A stretch of 64,000 nucleotides of DNA. Origin: Oceanicaulis alexandrii DSM 11625. GTDB lineage: Bacteria; Pseudomonadota; Alphaproteobacteria; Caulobacterales; Maricaulaceae. Where the stretch lies: the NCBI RefSeq assembly GCF_000420265.1, contig NZ_ATUP01000001.1, forward strand, positions 930,001 to 994,000, read 5' to 3'. Positions 54,414 to 62,700 of this stretch are shown piece after piece. Position 1 is the first letter of the stretch. Each line of letters opens with the position of its first letter. The translations under genes were made by a program, and so were the position numbers. A model generated the notes under the pieces. That model was not told where the DNA came from, did no database searches, and saw nothing but the letters and a program-made list of their open reading frames with translations.

Positions 54414-54443
54414 GCAGACCCGATCCCTGTGAGCGGGATCTGC
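54414..54443 (-). promoter_or_regulatory. Hairpin between reb genes
   Basis: A 9-bp stem with one bulged base and an 11-nt loop in the leader of rebB, without a following T-run. It may be an RNA processing or stabilising element tuning rebB expression. Confidence 0.4.
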
Positions 54444-54482
54444 GAGGCTTTCTGGAGCGCTGACGCCCTCAGAAACTTGGGA

Positions 54483-54737
54483 TCAGTCCTGATTGACGCT
54501 GACCGACGGGCCGTTATTGGGATTCCAGATGGTCTCCGCGCTGCGGCCGAGCGTCAGGATGTAGGCGACGCAAGTCGCTGTGGTGGCGGCTGCGGTCTGG
54601 TTGTTGAGAAGCTGGCTCTGGACATTGCCTTCGAACAGCTTCGCCAGGGAGCTGGCGCTGGCGTTCGTCGCGATGCTTTCGCTGCTGACGACCCCGAGCT
54701 CGTCGATGGTCAGGGTGATCTGTTTTTCTTCGCTCAT
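54483..54737 (-). CDS. Small reb-operon protein, unrecognised
   Basis: An 84-residue protein. It has an N-terminal strand-like part (KQITLTIDELGVVSS), an Ala/Ser/Asn-rich helical middle with QSQLLNNQTAAATTATCVAYIL, and a short Pro/Asn tail (WNPNNGPSVSVNQD). The middle recalls the low-complexity helical character of R-body subunits, but it lacks the RebB signature. AAAGGAG 6 nt before the ATG is a strong ribosome site. It is 11 nt after the 133-residue gene, firmly in the reb operon. A role in ribbon assembly is inference from position. Confidence 0.65.
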   Translation of the reverse strand: MSEEKQITLTIDELGVVSSESIATNASASSLAKLFEGNVQSQLLNNQTAAATTATCVAYILTLGRSAETIWNPNNGPSVSVNQD

Positions 54738-54748
54738 GATGGTCTCCT

Positions 54749-55150
54749 TTAGAATGGAATGCCCGCGAGTTTCTGGGCGATCCGGGCTTGGATCAGGCTG
54801 GTGCGGCGGGCGATGGAGGCGGATTGTTCCTGTTGGCGGGCGATCGCCGCTTGTTCGAGACGTTGACGCATCGCCGCTTCGTCTGACGCTTGCGCCTCGG
54901 CCTCGGTCATTTTCGCCCCCGGCCCGAACCCCGGAATGGGCGGAATATCGATGGGCGTTTGCGGGACCCGGGTTTCAGGAATGGGCGGGTCCGGGATTGA
55001 CGGGTCGGGGATGGGCGGATCGGGAATGACCTCGCCATTGTCCGCCTTCATCGCCTGGATATCCGCCCAGATCTGGTTCAGGACCGCGCTCAAAGGCTCG
55101 ATCTCCGCCATCACGATCGAACGGACTTGCTGTTTGAAGGCTTCATTCAT
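54749..55150 (-). CDS. Proline-repeat/coiled-coil reb-operon protein
   Basis: A 133-residue cytoplasmic protein. It has an N-terminal helix (QQVRSIVMAEIEPLSAVLNQI) and a repeat zone of I-P-D-P-P units (about residues 43-65: IPDPPIPDPSIPDPP and PIPET), giving a stiff extended linker. A Gln/Ala/Arg-rich C-terminal helix follows, likely coiled-coil (RQRLEQAAIARQQEQSASIA). No known family. Such a rod could link or cap R-body subunits, which is speculation from position. GAGG lies 7 nt before the ATG. Confidence 0.65.
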   Translation of the reverse strand: MNEAFKQQVRSIVMAEIEPLSAVLNQIWADIQAMKADNGEVIPDPPIPDPSIPDPPIPETRVPQTPIDIPPIPGFGPGAKMTEAEAQASDEAAMRQRLEQAAIARQQEQSASIARRTSLIQARIAQKLAGIPF

Positions 55151-55177
55151 GGCTGAACCTCGTGATCCTTCAGCGCG

Positions 55178-56122
55178 TTAGATCGTGAAAAAGACGTCGT
55201 TAGGACCACCACCGGGGACCGGATTGCGCGTGTAGCGACGCCCCACCACCATCGGCGCACCGCGACCGGGAACGTTCTGAAGATCATCATCTTCCGGAGT
55301 CACCAGACCGGTCAGTCCGGCTACGCCCCGAAGCGCGCCCCCGACCCCGGCTGCAATCGGGCCAAAGGCGAAGCTGAGCCCGGTGGCGATCAACCCGCCC
55401 GCTTGCAGAACCCCGATCGTGACTTTCTTGGCGGTGGAAGAAATGCCGAGCCCCAGGGCGGCCTGTTGCGACGTGGCGGTCATATCGGTCAGCTCGAACC
55501 CGAAAGACCCGCAGACCGACGCCACTTCAGCGGCGAGCTCCATATCCATGAAGCGCTTGAGATTGGCCGCTTCGTCAGAAGACAGCTCATCAAAAGCGAT
55601 TGTCGTATTCTCGGTCCGGTATTTCAGATCCCCGGCGCCGTTCTTCTGGATGCTGATCAAGGTCTGGGCGAGGCACGATGTCGGCACCGTGATCTGCAAC
55701 AGACCGTCATGATCGCCCTGGGCGATGTCGGCGATGTCGGTCATCGGCAGATAGCTGACCTGAGCCGATATCTCGTTGGGATTCAGCGCTTCCAGCGCCA
55801 GAACCACCAGCCCCGGTTCGCCGTCGGCCCATTCGACCAGAAAGCTGGCGCACCCAGATTTGCTGGGAATGAAGACCCGGCGGATTGTTGGCGTCAGCGC
55901 GCTGCCGTTCAGCATGACGCGCACCAGGGGATTGCCGGTGTCTGGCGACGACGCCCCCAGATGCAGGCGCGGCGCGCCGACGGCGTCATAGCTTTCAGTT
56001 TGCGCGTCCAGATAGACTTGCGGTTCAAGCGCTTCGATGGGCGGAATCCCGGGGGTGAAGACCGGCTTCAACCGCGCCGCATAGCTGTCTGATGGATCGT
56101 TTTTTGTGGCCTGGCGGTTCAT
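55178..56122 (-). CDS. 314-residue reb-operon protein, unrecognised
   Basis: The largest protein of the operon. Residues ~1-190 look beta-rich and soluble (YLDAQTESYDAVGAPRLHLG; CASFLVEWADGEPGLVVLAL). Residues ~225-285 form a Gly/Ala-rich hydrophobic stretch (VTIGVLQAGGLIATGLSFAF, FGPIAAGVGGALRGVAGLTG) that could insert into a membrane or pack in a ribbon. The tail ends PGGGPNDVFFTI. No family was recognised. Its ATG overlaps the stop of the upstream gene (56119-56122), and GGGAG lies upstream. Confidence 0.65.
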   Translation of the reverse strand: MNRQATKNDPSDSYAARLKPVFTPGIPPIEALEPQVYLDAQTESYDAVGAPRLHLGASSPDTGNPLVRVMLNGSALTPTIRRVFIPSKSGCASFLVEWADGEPGLVVLALEALNPNEISAQVSYLPMTDIADIAQGDHDGLLQITVPTSCLAQTLISIQKNGAGDLKYRTENTTIAFDELSSDEAANLKRFMDMELAAEVASVCGSFGFELTDMTATSQQAALGLGISSTAKKVTIGVLQAGGLIATGLSFAFGPIAAGVGGALRGVAGLTGLVTPEDDDLQNVPGRGAPMVVGRRYTRNPVPGGGPNDVFFTI

Positions 56123-56637
56123 GATCCAAAGTCTCCCTTGATGCTGCTGGCGGTGCTGGTGACGCCGCTCGAGAAGGTGATCAGCGAGGTTTGCCAGGTC
56201 GCCAGCTCTTGAAGCGCCTTCTTGCCGGTATCCTGTGTGGCGGGGTCGAGCAGAAGCGCCATCGCCTGACCGGAGGCGGCGAGCACCAGTTGTTCGGAGC
56301 CCTGCATGTAGCCGCGCAAATCCTCGAGCATCATCACCGCCGCCTGGTCCGCGACCGGGTTTTCAAGCGCCGCGAGGACTTCACCCGTCTGCGCGGTCAG
56401 CTGGGCCTGATTGAAGGCCACCGCTTTTTGAACATCGGTTGTGGGCGTCGGCAGGCTGGCGCTGGCCAGCGTGTCGCCCTCATCGGAGATGACGTCGTCG
56501 GCCAGGTCCTGTGCGTCGGTGACGGCGTCGTCCAGGGCCGCATCTTCAGCAGCTTGCGCCGCTGACGGGCTGGTGGGCTTGGGCTTGGCCTTGCCCAGCC
56601 GCGTGCGCGGGGTTCTGGGGGTGGGTTGTCTCGCCAT
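56119..56637 (-). CDS. 172-residue reb-operon protein, unrecognised
   Basis: A basic, Pro/Thr-rich N-terminal tail (RQPTPRTPRTRLGKAKPKPT), an acidic segment (DDAVTDAQDLADDVISDEGD), then an Ala/Gln-rich helical domain (AVAFNQAQLTAQTGEVLAAL; GSEQLVLAASGQAMALLLD; SLITFSSGVTSTASSIKGD). The C-terminal part resembles R-body and phasin-like helical proteins in composition but has no clear signature. AGGAGGA lies 7 nt before the ATG. It is coupled to the next gene by a 4-nt overlap. Confidence 0.65.
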   Translation of the reverse strand: MARQPTPRTPRTRLGKAKPKPTSPSAAQAAEDAALDDAVTDAQDLADDVISDEGDTLASASLPTPTTDVQKAVAFNQAQLTAQTGEVLAALENPVADQAAVMMLEDLRGYMQGSEQLVLAASGQAMALLLDPATQDTGKKALQELATWQTSLITFSSGVTSTASSIKGDFGS

Positions 56638-56654
56638 CGCCGGATCCTCCTGCT

Positions 56655-56879
56655 CTATGAGCCGTTAATCTTGGCGATCGCCTGGGCGACGATCGAAGGA
56701 TTGAGCTGGTTGAGGTTTTGCTGGTTGGAGACCGAATTGGTCAGCGCCAACCCGTTGGCGTTCGCCAGACTCTGGTAGAGCGCCCCGATCGCCACGGATG
56801 GCGCCTCGGCCAACACGCCGACAGCGGTTTGCGCCACCGCATCGGTGATCTTCCCGTTGACCTCGTCAGAACTCGCCAT
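56655..56879 (-). CDS. RebB-family protein, short paralogue
   Basis: A 74-residue RebB-family protein, first gene of the operon. VNGKITDAVAQTAVGVLAEA and PSVAIGALYQSLANANGLAL align directly with the last gene's VNSQVTDAVTQSNVKVVGEA and PAMAMGNVYQALAHSHGLMF. It lacks the C-terminal IYSVDT block of the longer paralogue. AGGAGGTGAGAG before the ATG is a near-ideal ribosome site. Reb loci usually carry several RebB-like subunits, so both may co-assemble. Confidence 0.82.
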   Translation of the reverse strand: MASSDEVNGKITDAVAQTAVGVLAEAPSVAIGALYQSLANANGLALTNSVSNQQNLNQLNPSIVAQAIAKINGS

Positions 56880-57039
56880 CTCTCACCTCCTGAATACCCG
56901 GTGAGTAAAAACAACCCTGACGAGAGTCGCTATGGCGACAATGTCCCTTGCGTTGCAGATTGACTTCGCGCTTAAATTGAAGCCGAACAAAGGAGGAACC
57001 GCGCTCAGGCGCTCAGACTTGACGTTGAGGAGAGTACAA

Positions 57040-57552
57040 TTGACCTCGCACCCCCTTCCCCTGAAAGGCGCCGACATGCTGGCGAAATCCATCGAAGCTA
57101 TTGATGCGCCATACAAATTAATCGCCCCGCGGCTAGGTGCGACCCAGGACCCCTCCTTGATAAAGTTCATAGAGGTCCACTTTGACGCGCTGACGCCGCA
57201 TCTGAACTGGTTCACCGTAGAGTTGTTTTTTCAATGCGGCGTCGCACGCGGGCTGGCGTATCTGGATCGCCACGCCTCCAAGCGGATCAGCACCCAGAAA
57301 ATCCTGGCCGATATTCCGGGCTCCTCCCGGTTCACCTCGGTGGTGATGAACAATGCGGGTCAGACCGGCTATGTGGAAATTCAATCCAAATCCGGCTTCA
57401 TCGAGAATATTCGCCGGTTCATCGCCGTAGAGGCGCTCAACGCAGGCGCGTCCACCGCGGAAGTGGCGCACCTCTGCGGGGTCAGCGTCCGCACAGTCCA
57501 GCGGCTGCAACGCAGCGGCGTGCAAGCACAGGCGCAAGAGCGCACGTCCTAG
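57040..57552 (+). CDS. HTH protein divergent from the reb operon (probable regulator)
   Basis: About 170 residues. The middle (LNWFTVELFFQCGVARGLAY; GSSRFTSVVMNNAGQTGYVE) is an unrecognised domain. The end is a clear helix-turn-helix of resolvase/LuxR-like form (AGASTAEVAHLCGVSVRTVQRLQ). The start is uncertain: TTG 57040 with GAGGAGA upstream, or ATG 57076 with AAAGG; a longer frame from 56932 also exists. It is divergent from the reb genes across about 160 nt, which contain a GTCGC-TATG-GCGAC palindrome at 56926-56939. Control of reb expression is the natural inference. Confidence 0.65.
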   Translation: MTSHPLPLKGADMLAKSIEAIDAPYKLIAPRLGATQDPSLIKFIEVHFDALTPHLNWFTVELFFQCGVARGLAYLDRHASKRISTQKILADIPGSSRFTSVVMNNAGQTGYVEIQSKSGFIENIRRFIAVEALNAGASTAEVAHLCGVSVRTVQRLQRSGVQAQAQERTS

Positions 57553-57585
57553 TCGCGTTGAGGGGGCAGCCACCCTCACACAGAA

Positions 57586-57619
57586 AAAGCGCCGCCGTGA
57601 ACCCTCACGCCGGCGCTTT
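57586..57619. terminator. Bidirectional terminator between the HTH and dipeptidase genes
   Basis: A 15-position stem (14 paired; 57586-57600 with 57605-57619) with loop ACCC, T-rich on both outgoing strands. It serves the two convergent genes. Confidence 0.9.
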
Positions 57620-57644
57620 CATTTTCGCTATACTATTGAGATAT

Positions 57645-58919
57645 CTAGCGCGCAGCCGCCTCAACCGCCCGCATCACCCGCAGCAGGTTGCCGCCCCAGA
57701 TCTTGGCGATGTCGCTTTCAGAATAGCCGCGTCGGATCAGCTCGGCGGTCACCGCCGGCGTGGTGCTGGCGTCATCCCAGCCGCCGACGCCGCCGCCGCC
57801 GTCAAAGTCTGACGCAATGCCCACATGATCGATCCCGGCCACCTGGACAGCGTGGTCGATATGGTCGGCCAGGGTTGAGATGGTGATGTCATTCATCGAC
57901 GCCCGAAGCTCCCGCAGGCGCGCCTGATAGGCGTCCCGCTGGCGCTCGGTCGCCGCCGCGAAATCCTGACGGCTGGCGAATCCGAACTCTTGCGCCAGAG
58001 CACGCTCGGCTTCGGCAAGCTCCGGATCGACCTCACCGATATAGCGGCGGAACGCCACCATCTGGGCCACGCCGCCATTATCACGAATGGCGCGCAGCTG
58101 TTCATCATCCAGATTGCGCGGATGATCATAAACCGCGCGGGCGCCGGAATGGCTGGCCATGACCGGCGCGCGGCTCAGGGCGATCGCTTCCAGCATGGTG
58201 CGTTTGCCCACGTGAGACACGTCCACCATCACGCCATGATCATTGAGTTCAGACACCAGGCCGCGGCCCAGCTCGGTCAGCCCCGGATCTTCAGAGGGGT
58301 CGCCCTGCGCCAGATTGGGGTTGGAGCTGCCGCCAAACTGGTTATTGCCGAAATGGGTGATGGAGACATAGCGAACGCCGCGCTCCGCCCACATGCCCAC
58401 ATTGGACAGGTCCTCACCCAGCGGCCAGGAATTCTCCATGCCGATCAGCGCGACCAGCCGGCCCGACTCATGGATGGCCTCCACCTCATCGGCGGTGGTG
58501 GCGAGAGCGATCTGATCGCGATAGCCGCGGATCATCCGCATGATGGCCTGATACTTGTCTTCGGCCTGATCGGCGGCTTCTTCATAGCCGATCGGGCTGA
58601 TCAGCCCCTGGCCCACATAGACGATGAAAAACGCGGCATCGAGACCGCCATCGCGCATTTTCGGCAGATCGACCTGAGCGCGGGTGAAGCCGCCCGGATC
58701 AAGCGCTGCGGTGGCGTAGCCCTGACCAATGTCCACATGGGTGTCCATGGTCAGCACCCGGTCATGGAGCGAACGATCCGTCTCGCCCAGCGCATCCGCG
58801 CCGCGTAGCGACTGCGCCCCCGTCTCAACAGAAGGGGCGTAGCCAGCCTCTTCGGAATACTCCACGCTCACACAACCGGTCAGCGCCAGCGCCGCAACGC
58901 CTGCCATCCAAGCCTTCAT
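57645..58919 (-). CDS. M19 membrane dipeptidase, lipoprotein
   Basis: A 424-residue zinc dipeptidase of the renal dipeptidase family. Lipobox LTGC near residue 15. Metal and active-site segments: LTMDTHVDIGQG, ALIGMENSWPLG, VMVDVSHVGKRTM, PVMASHSGARAVYDHPRN and GIDHVGIASDFDGGGG. It is anchored to a membrane facing the periplasm and cleaves dipeptides, probably in peptide or cell-wall recycling. Confidence 0.92.
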   Translation of the reverse strand: MKAWMAGVAALALTGCVSVEYSEEAGYAPSVETGAQSLRGADALGETDRSLHDRVLTMDTHVDIGQGYATAALDPGGFTRAQVDLPKMRDGGLDAAFFIVYVGQGLISPIGYEEAADQAEDKYQAIMRMIRGYRDQIALATTADEVEAIHESGRLVALIGMENSWPLGEDLSNVGMWAERGVRYVSITHFGNNQFGGSSNPNLAQGDPSEDPGLTELGRGLVSELNDHGVMVDVSHVGKRTMLEAIALSRAPVMASHSGARAVYDHPRNLDDEQLRAIRDNGGVAQMVAFRRYIGEVDPELAEAERALAQEFGFASRQDFAAATERQRDAYQARLRELRASMNDITISTLADHIDHAVQVAGIDHVGIASDFDGGGGVGGWDDASTTPAVTAELIRRGYSESDIAKIWGGNLLRVMRAVEAAAR

Positions 58920-59013
58920 CGCCCTCTCCCCTTTTTTCCAAGACAGGGAAGGCTAGTCCCCAGCGGGGCGGAGGAGCAAGGCCGGAACGCGGCGGCGAAT
59001 AAAGCATTCAGGA

Positions 59014-60534
59014 TCAGCGCCGTTCGAAACGCGCGTCCTCATAGGTCAGCGCGACGATCTCCCCCGCTTCATCGCGTTCGAACTGCAAGGGCAGCATTTC
59101 GTCCAGAGGATGTTGTTGCAGCCCGAAAACATCGGTTTGGGCTGGCGCGCCCGTGAACCGATAATCCCCCCAAGCGGCCTGAAGCTGTCCCTCCACGACA
59201 GAGACCGTCACCGGTGCGTACATCACGTCATTGACGTACTCACCTTCATAGACGGCGAGGTCAGACGCAGACGGCGTCCAGCTCCAATCTCCAAATGCCG
59301 GATGATTACGGTCTTCATCCACACTCTGCCGGCGCATGCCGAGCAAACGCTCGACACGCTGGGGGTATTGCTCCTGACGGATCTGCATCCAGCGATCCAC
59401 GTCCTCATGGTCGATCACGAACTGCAGGAACTGGATCATGGTGCGGCTGGTCAGCCAGCCCGTCATATTGTCGGAGTTGGAGAACACGCCGATCCCCACG
59501 CCCAGATCCGGCGAAAACGCCATCATGGTGCGCGCGCCGGTATAGCCGCCGCCATGCGCGTAGAGAACATGCCCTTCAAAATCGCAGACATTCCAGCCCA
59601 GTGCATAGCCATAGCAGGGCAGCTCATAGGCGTTGCGCGCCTCACGGCTGACCTCGGCGGCGATGGTGTGGGCTTCGGTCACGACCGCCTCGGTCAGGCC
59701 GGAACCGGCCGGTCCCTCGCCGCGCAGATTCATCTGCAACCAGGTGATCATGTCATCGGGCGAGGTAGTGATCCCGCCGGCAGACTGCATCTGTGCGTCG
59801 GTCTTGGGCCGCACCTCAAACCAGCCCGTCTCGGCCCCGGTCCAGATATGGTTCCAGCTTTGCGCATCAAGCTCGAAATCCGAGGTGCGCGCGCTGGTGT
59901 GCTCAAGGCCCAACGGGTCAAAGACCCGCTCCTCCAGCCAGTCCTGCCAGGTGCGCCCCGTCACCGTTTCCAGGATCGCGCCATAAAGGTTGTAGCCCAG
60001 ATTATCGTAATCAAAGCCGGGCTCGCGCGCGGTCATCACGGCTTCGATCAGTCTGGGATAGTCCGCCGGATCAATGCGCGTGACATAAGCCTCCAAGATC
60101 ACGATCAGATCGGCGCTGACCGGGACCTGGTGGCTGATCAGATCGCGCAAGGTCCAATCCGCAGGGTTCACCCCGTCTGGAAAGCGCACATCCGGCCAGT
60201 GATCAGCCAGCGTTGACTCAAGGCTGAGAACACCTTCTGCATCCAGCTCAGCCGCCAACAGCCCCATATAGGCCTTGGTCTGGGACGCGATGTAGATCGG
60301 CGTATCCGCGGTCAGCGGCGCGCCGGTGCTCGCCCTGCGCTCACCCCAGACCTCGCGCAGCAACACGTCATCGGCCGTTACGGCCACCACGGCGTAACCG
60401 GGGCCAAGTTCCTCAAACCCCGACAGAAAGCCCTGCATCCGCGCCGCGGCGGCTTCCGGGGTTTGCGCTTGCGCGACCAGGGTCGGCGACAGAAGGGCCA
60501 ACGCCGCGCCAGCGACAAGGTTTGAAAAACGCAT
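59014..60534 (-). CDS. Exported serine hydrolase (class C beta-lactamase / DD-peptidase fold)
   Basis: A 506-residue penicillin-binding-protein-like hydrolase with a signal peptide (ending TLVAQAQ). The active-site Ser-x-x-Lys is SQTK in IYIASQTKAYMG, YxN is YDN in FDYDNLGYNLYG, and the third motif HGG in YAHGGGYTGART replaces KTG. The last ~120 residues form a separate lipocalin-like beta domain. Esterase or D-aminopeptidase-type activity is as likely as beta-lactamase, so antibiotic resistance should not be assumed. Confidence 0.88.
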   Translation of the reverse strand: MRFSNLVAGAALALLSPTLVAQAQTPEAAAARMQGFLSGFEELGPGYAVVAVTADDVLLREVWGERRASTGAPLTADTPIYIASQTKAYMGLLAAELDAEGVLSLESTLADHWPDVRFPDGVNPADWTLRDLISHQVPVSADLIVILEAYVTRIDPADYPRLIEAVMTAREPGFDYDNLGYNLYGAILETVTGRTWQDWLEERVFDPLGLEHTSARTSDFELDAQSWNHIWTGAETGWFEVRPKTDAQMQSAGGITTSPDDMITWLQMNLRGEGPAGSGLTEAVVTEAHTIAAEVSREARNAYELPCYGYALGWNVCDFEGHVLYAHGGGYTGARTMMAFSPDLGVGIGVFSNSDNMTGWLTSRTMIQFLQFVIDHEDVDRWMQIRQEQYPQRVERLLGMRRQSVDEDRNHPAFGDWSWTPSASDLAVYEGEYVNDVMYAPVTVSVVEGQLQAAWGDYRFTGAPAQTDVFGLQQHPLDEMLPLQFERDEAGEIVALTYEDARFERR

Positions 60535-60627
60535 CTAAATCTCCATTTCAGGCCGCACACTTTACCGGCAAGCTAGCCCCGCGCAGACACTCGGTCTTGT
60601 ACGCATGTAACCCTGTGCAGCATGAGA

Positions 60628-61383
60628 TCAGGCGAACGCCGCCTTGAGCGCAGTCGCGGTCAGTCCAGTCTCGGACCGCAAGGTGCGCGCCAGATGGGGC
60701 TGGTCTGAAAAGCCGCCGATCTGGGCGGCCTCTGCGGCGCTCACACCCTCTTCCAGCAGACTGCGGATCGCATGGCTCAGCCGCATGCGGCGACGGTCCA
60801 GACTGATCGGCGCGCCATAAAACCGGGCATAGCTACGCGACAGATGCACCCGGTGCACCCCGGCTTCATCCGCCAGCGCTTGAACGTTCATCTCGGCAGG
60901 GTCGTCCCGCACCGCCTCGCGCACGCGCGACAACCATGCCGGCGGTTTCAAAATTGGCGGCTCAGCCGGACCTGCGAGCACCGCCAGAAGGTCCATCAGC
61001 ACCTGATCATCGTTCGCGACGCCTTCCACCATCAGCCGCACAAGATGGGCTGCATCCGCCGCGCAAGCGGCCGGGCTCCAGCTCCACAGCGTCTCCGGGC
61101 TTGAACACGGCTCTGAGTTCACCGCCACCAAGAGCGCGCCGTTCGAACCATAGCGGTTCTCATGTTTATGACCGGCCGCCTTGAACCCCACATGAGACGC
61201 CGAGGGTTGCGCAATTTGAGACGGCGTCTCTTCACACAGCCCTCCGGACAGGATCATGGAATGCTGGTCGCACTCATGCGTATGCGCGGCCATGTAATGC
61301 CCCGACGGGTAATAGCTCAGGATCACCTCAGCGCCTTCGAACCGGGCCAGGGGCCGGCGTTTGGGTTGGAGAGGCTGGAGCAT
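60628..61383 (-). CDS. AraC-family transcriptional regulator
   Basis: A 251-residue regulator. The N-terminal half (~1-100) is a cupin-like sensor (ILSYYPSGHYMAAHTHECDQ; the His cluster may bind metal or ligand). The C-terminal half has the double HTH of AraC (VQALADEAGVHRVHLSRSYAR; and VSAAEAAQIGGFSDQPHLARTLRSETG). It is separated from the hydrolase gene by about 90 nt on the same strand. The inducer is unknown. Confidence 0.9.
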   Translation of the reverse strand: MLQPLQPKRRPLARFEGAEVILSYYPSGHYMAAHTHECDQHSMILSGGLCEETPSQIAQPSASHVGFKAAGHKHENRYGSNGALLVAVNSEPCSSPETLWSWSPAACAADAAHLVRLMVEGVANDDQVLMDLLAVLAGPAEPPILKPPAWLSRVREAVRDDPAEMNVQALADEAGVHRVHLSRSYARFYGAPISLDRRRMRLSHAIRSLLEEGVSAAEAAQIGGFSDQPHLARTLRSETGLTATALKAAFA

Positions 61384-61440
61384 CGGCTGTCCTGGTCCTG
61401 AAATGGAGCGTGCGCGCGATCATGCGGCGCCACCCCATAA

Positions 61441-61473
61441 AACAACAAAAGCCGGCGGACGCCCCGCCGGCTT
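61441..61473 (-). terminator. Terminator of the ferritin-like gene pair
   Basis: Stem AAGCCGGCGG (61449-61458) with CCGCCGGCTT (61464-61473), followed on minus by TTGTTGTT; 55 nt past the stop at 61528. Confidence 0.85.
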
Positions 61474-61527
61474 CTGAATAGATGCCGCCAATCAACAGAC
61501 TGGATGCATCAGCATGTGAGAGCCCTG

Positions 61528-61959
61528 TCAGGCTTTCTCGTCAGCATAGGCTTCACCGCTTTTCGCCGAGCTCAAGGCCTGTTTCAGCAGACCCCGGCCG
61601 ATGTCGTCGACATCGTCTTTTTCAAGCTCGGTCTCGCAGGCCTGAACCAGAAAGGCCTCGCCATCATCAATGGCCTTGAGCGCGGTTTTCTCTTCGCTGC
61701 CGAAATTGGCGCTCATCCCGGTGAGCATTCGGTGCAGGCTGCCCAGCGGACCGCCTTCATCCTTGGGCTCTTCGCCCTGCAGGCGCACATGGGCCTGATA
61801 TTCAAGGATCATGGCCTGACGCTCGGCCAGTTTCTTGGCGAACTTGGCTTTGTGGACATAGTCGTCCTCAACCAGGTTCAACGCCATTTCATAGCCGCGT
61901 CGGCTGTCGATGAGAATCGGCAGAATGTTGTTCAAGGCAGCAGCTGTTTGGTGTCCCAT
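61528..61959 (-). CDS. PA2169/DUF2383-family four-helix protein
   Basis: A 143-residue all-helical protein of the ferritin-like DUF2383 family (LNNILPILIDSRRGYEMALN; GPLGSLHRMLTGMSANFG; DDGEAFLVQACETELEKD). Members are stress-linked and function is undefined. CGGAG lies 8 nt before ATG 61959; longer in-frame versions have no ribosome site. It is 49 nt downstream of the YciF-like gene in the same operon. Confidence 0.82.
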   Translation of the reverse strand: MGHQTAAALNNILPILIDSRRGYEMALNLVEDDYVHKAKFAKKLAERQAMILEYQAHVRLQGEEPKDEGGPLGSLHRMLTGMSANFGSEEKTALKAIDDGEAFLVQACETELEKDDVDDIGRGLLKQALSSAKSGEAYADEKA

Positions 61960-62008
61960 GGGAATCTCCGCTTGGTTTGAATGATGATCAGGTCGGACGC
62001 CTGATCGG

Positions 62009-62500
62009 TCAGCCAAGCGCAGCCGCGTTCACCTGGGTTTCGGCAATGCGCGTCATCTCGCGATCACCGCCATAGGTCTGATCCAGACATTCCTGAATGC
62101 GGACGACGTCTGATTTCAGACCCTGTCGTTGAGCGAAAGCCCGTACGACGCCATAGCCCGCAAGCGCATAATGGGTCATGCGCTGGTATTGGGAGATGAT
62201 GGACGCGTCGCGGACATCATCATCGCTGAAATCTTCTTCCAGCGCATGAGCGCGGGCTTCCGCCACCAGGCCTTCCATACCTTTGCAATGCTTGCCATTG
62301 GGATTGGCGTCATGGGTTTCGATCAAGGCCTGGATCGTCGCCATGCCCTCTTTGACGCCCTCGGCGCCGCGTTTGAGCGCGGCCTTGAGATCAGGATTGG
62401 TCGCCGCTTCGGAAAGCTCTTTCGTCACTGACAGCGATTGCTTGTCAGCGCTGTAAAGGTCCTGCAGCTGGTCGATGTAGAGGTCTTTCAAAGTGTCCAT
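62009..62500 (-). CDS. YciE/YciF (DUF892) ferritin-like stress protein
   Basis: A 163-residue DUF892 protein: MDTLKDLYIDQLQDLYSADK is the family N terminus, with repeated E-x6-Y and E-x2-H pairs across four helices forming a probable di-metal site (ELSEAATNPDLKAALKRGAE; SIISQYQRMTHYALAGYG). Homologues are induced by osmotic or stationary stress. AAAGGAG lies 8-9 nt before ATG 62500. It is followed by the DUF2383 gene, a common pairing in stress operons. Confidence 0.88.
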   Translation of the reverse strand: MDTLKDLYIDQLQDLYSADKQSLSVTKELSEAATNPDLKAALKRGAEGVKEGMATIQALIETHDANPNGKHCKGMEGLVAEARAHALEEDFSDDDVRDASIISQYQRMTHYALAGYGVVRAFAQRQGLKSDVVRIQECLDQTYGGDREMTRIAETQVNAAALG

Positions 62501-62634
62501 GGTTTGGTCTCCTTTATGGGAGTTCTGAACACGGCCCGCGTCATCCGGGGGGGGCGCCACAGGGCTCGTGATCGGGCGTTCGTTCTGACTCAACGCCTGG
62601 TCAGGGCTCGCGTTCCAAATTGGACTCAGCGCAC

Positions 62635-62668
62635 AGACAAAAAGGGCGACCCGTCCGGGCCGCCCTTT
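62635..62668 (-). terminator. Terminator of purA
   Basis: Stem AAAGGGCG (62641-62648) with CGCCCTTT (62661-62668) plus an inner CCCG/CGGG pair, then TTTTTGT on minus; 33 nt past the purA stop. Confidence 0.9.
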
Positions 62669-62700
62669 CTAAACATCATCACACGGCTGGATCAGCCCGA

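Noticed and set aside
54982-55023. DNA tandem repeat (the I-P-D-P-P coding stretch) as a mobile or CRISPR-like array
   Set aside because: The repeat units are short, in frame and purely coding for a proline-rich linker; there are no spacers.
59110-60216. A 368-codon plus-strand open frame
   Set aside because: It is antisense to the exported serine hydrolase, whose signal peptide and active-site motifs are clear.
59014-60534. Beta-lactamase resistance gene
   Set aside because: The fold is shared with esterases and D-peptidases, and the third motif is HGG rather than KTG; antibiotic hydrolysis cannot be claimed.
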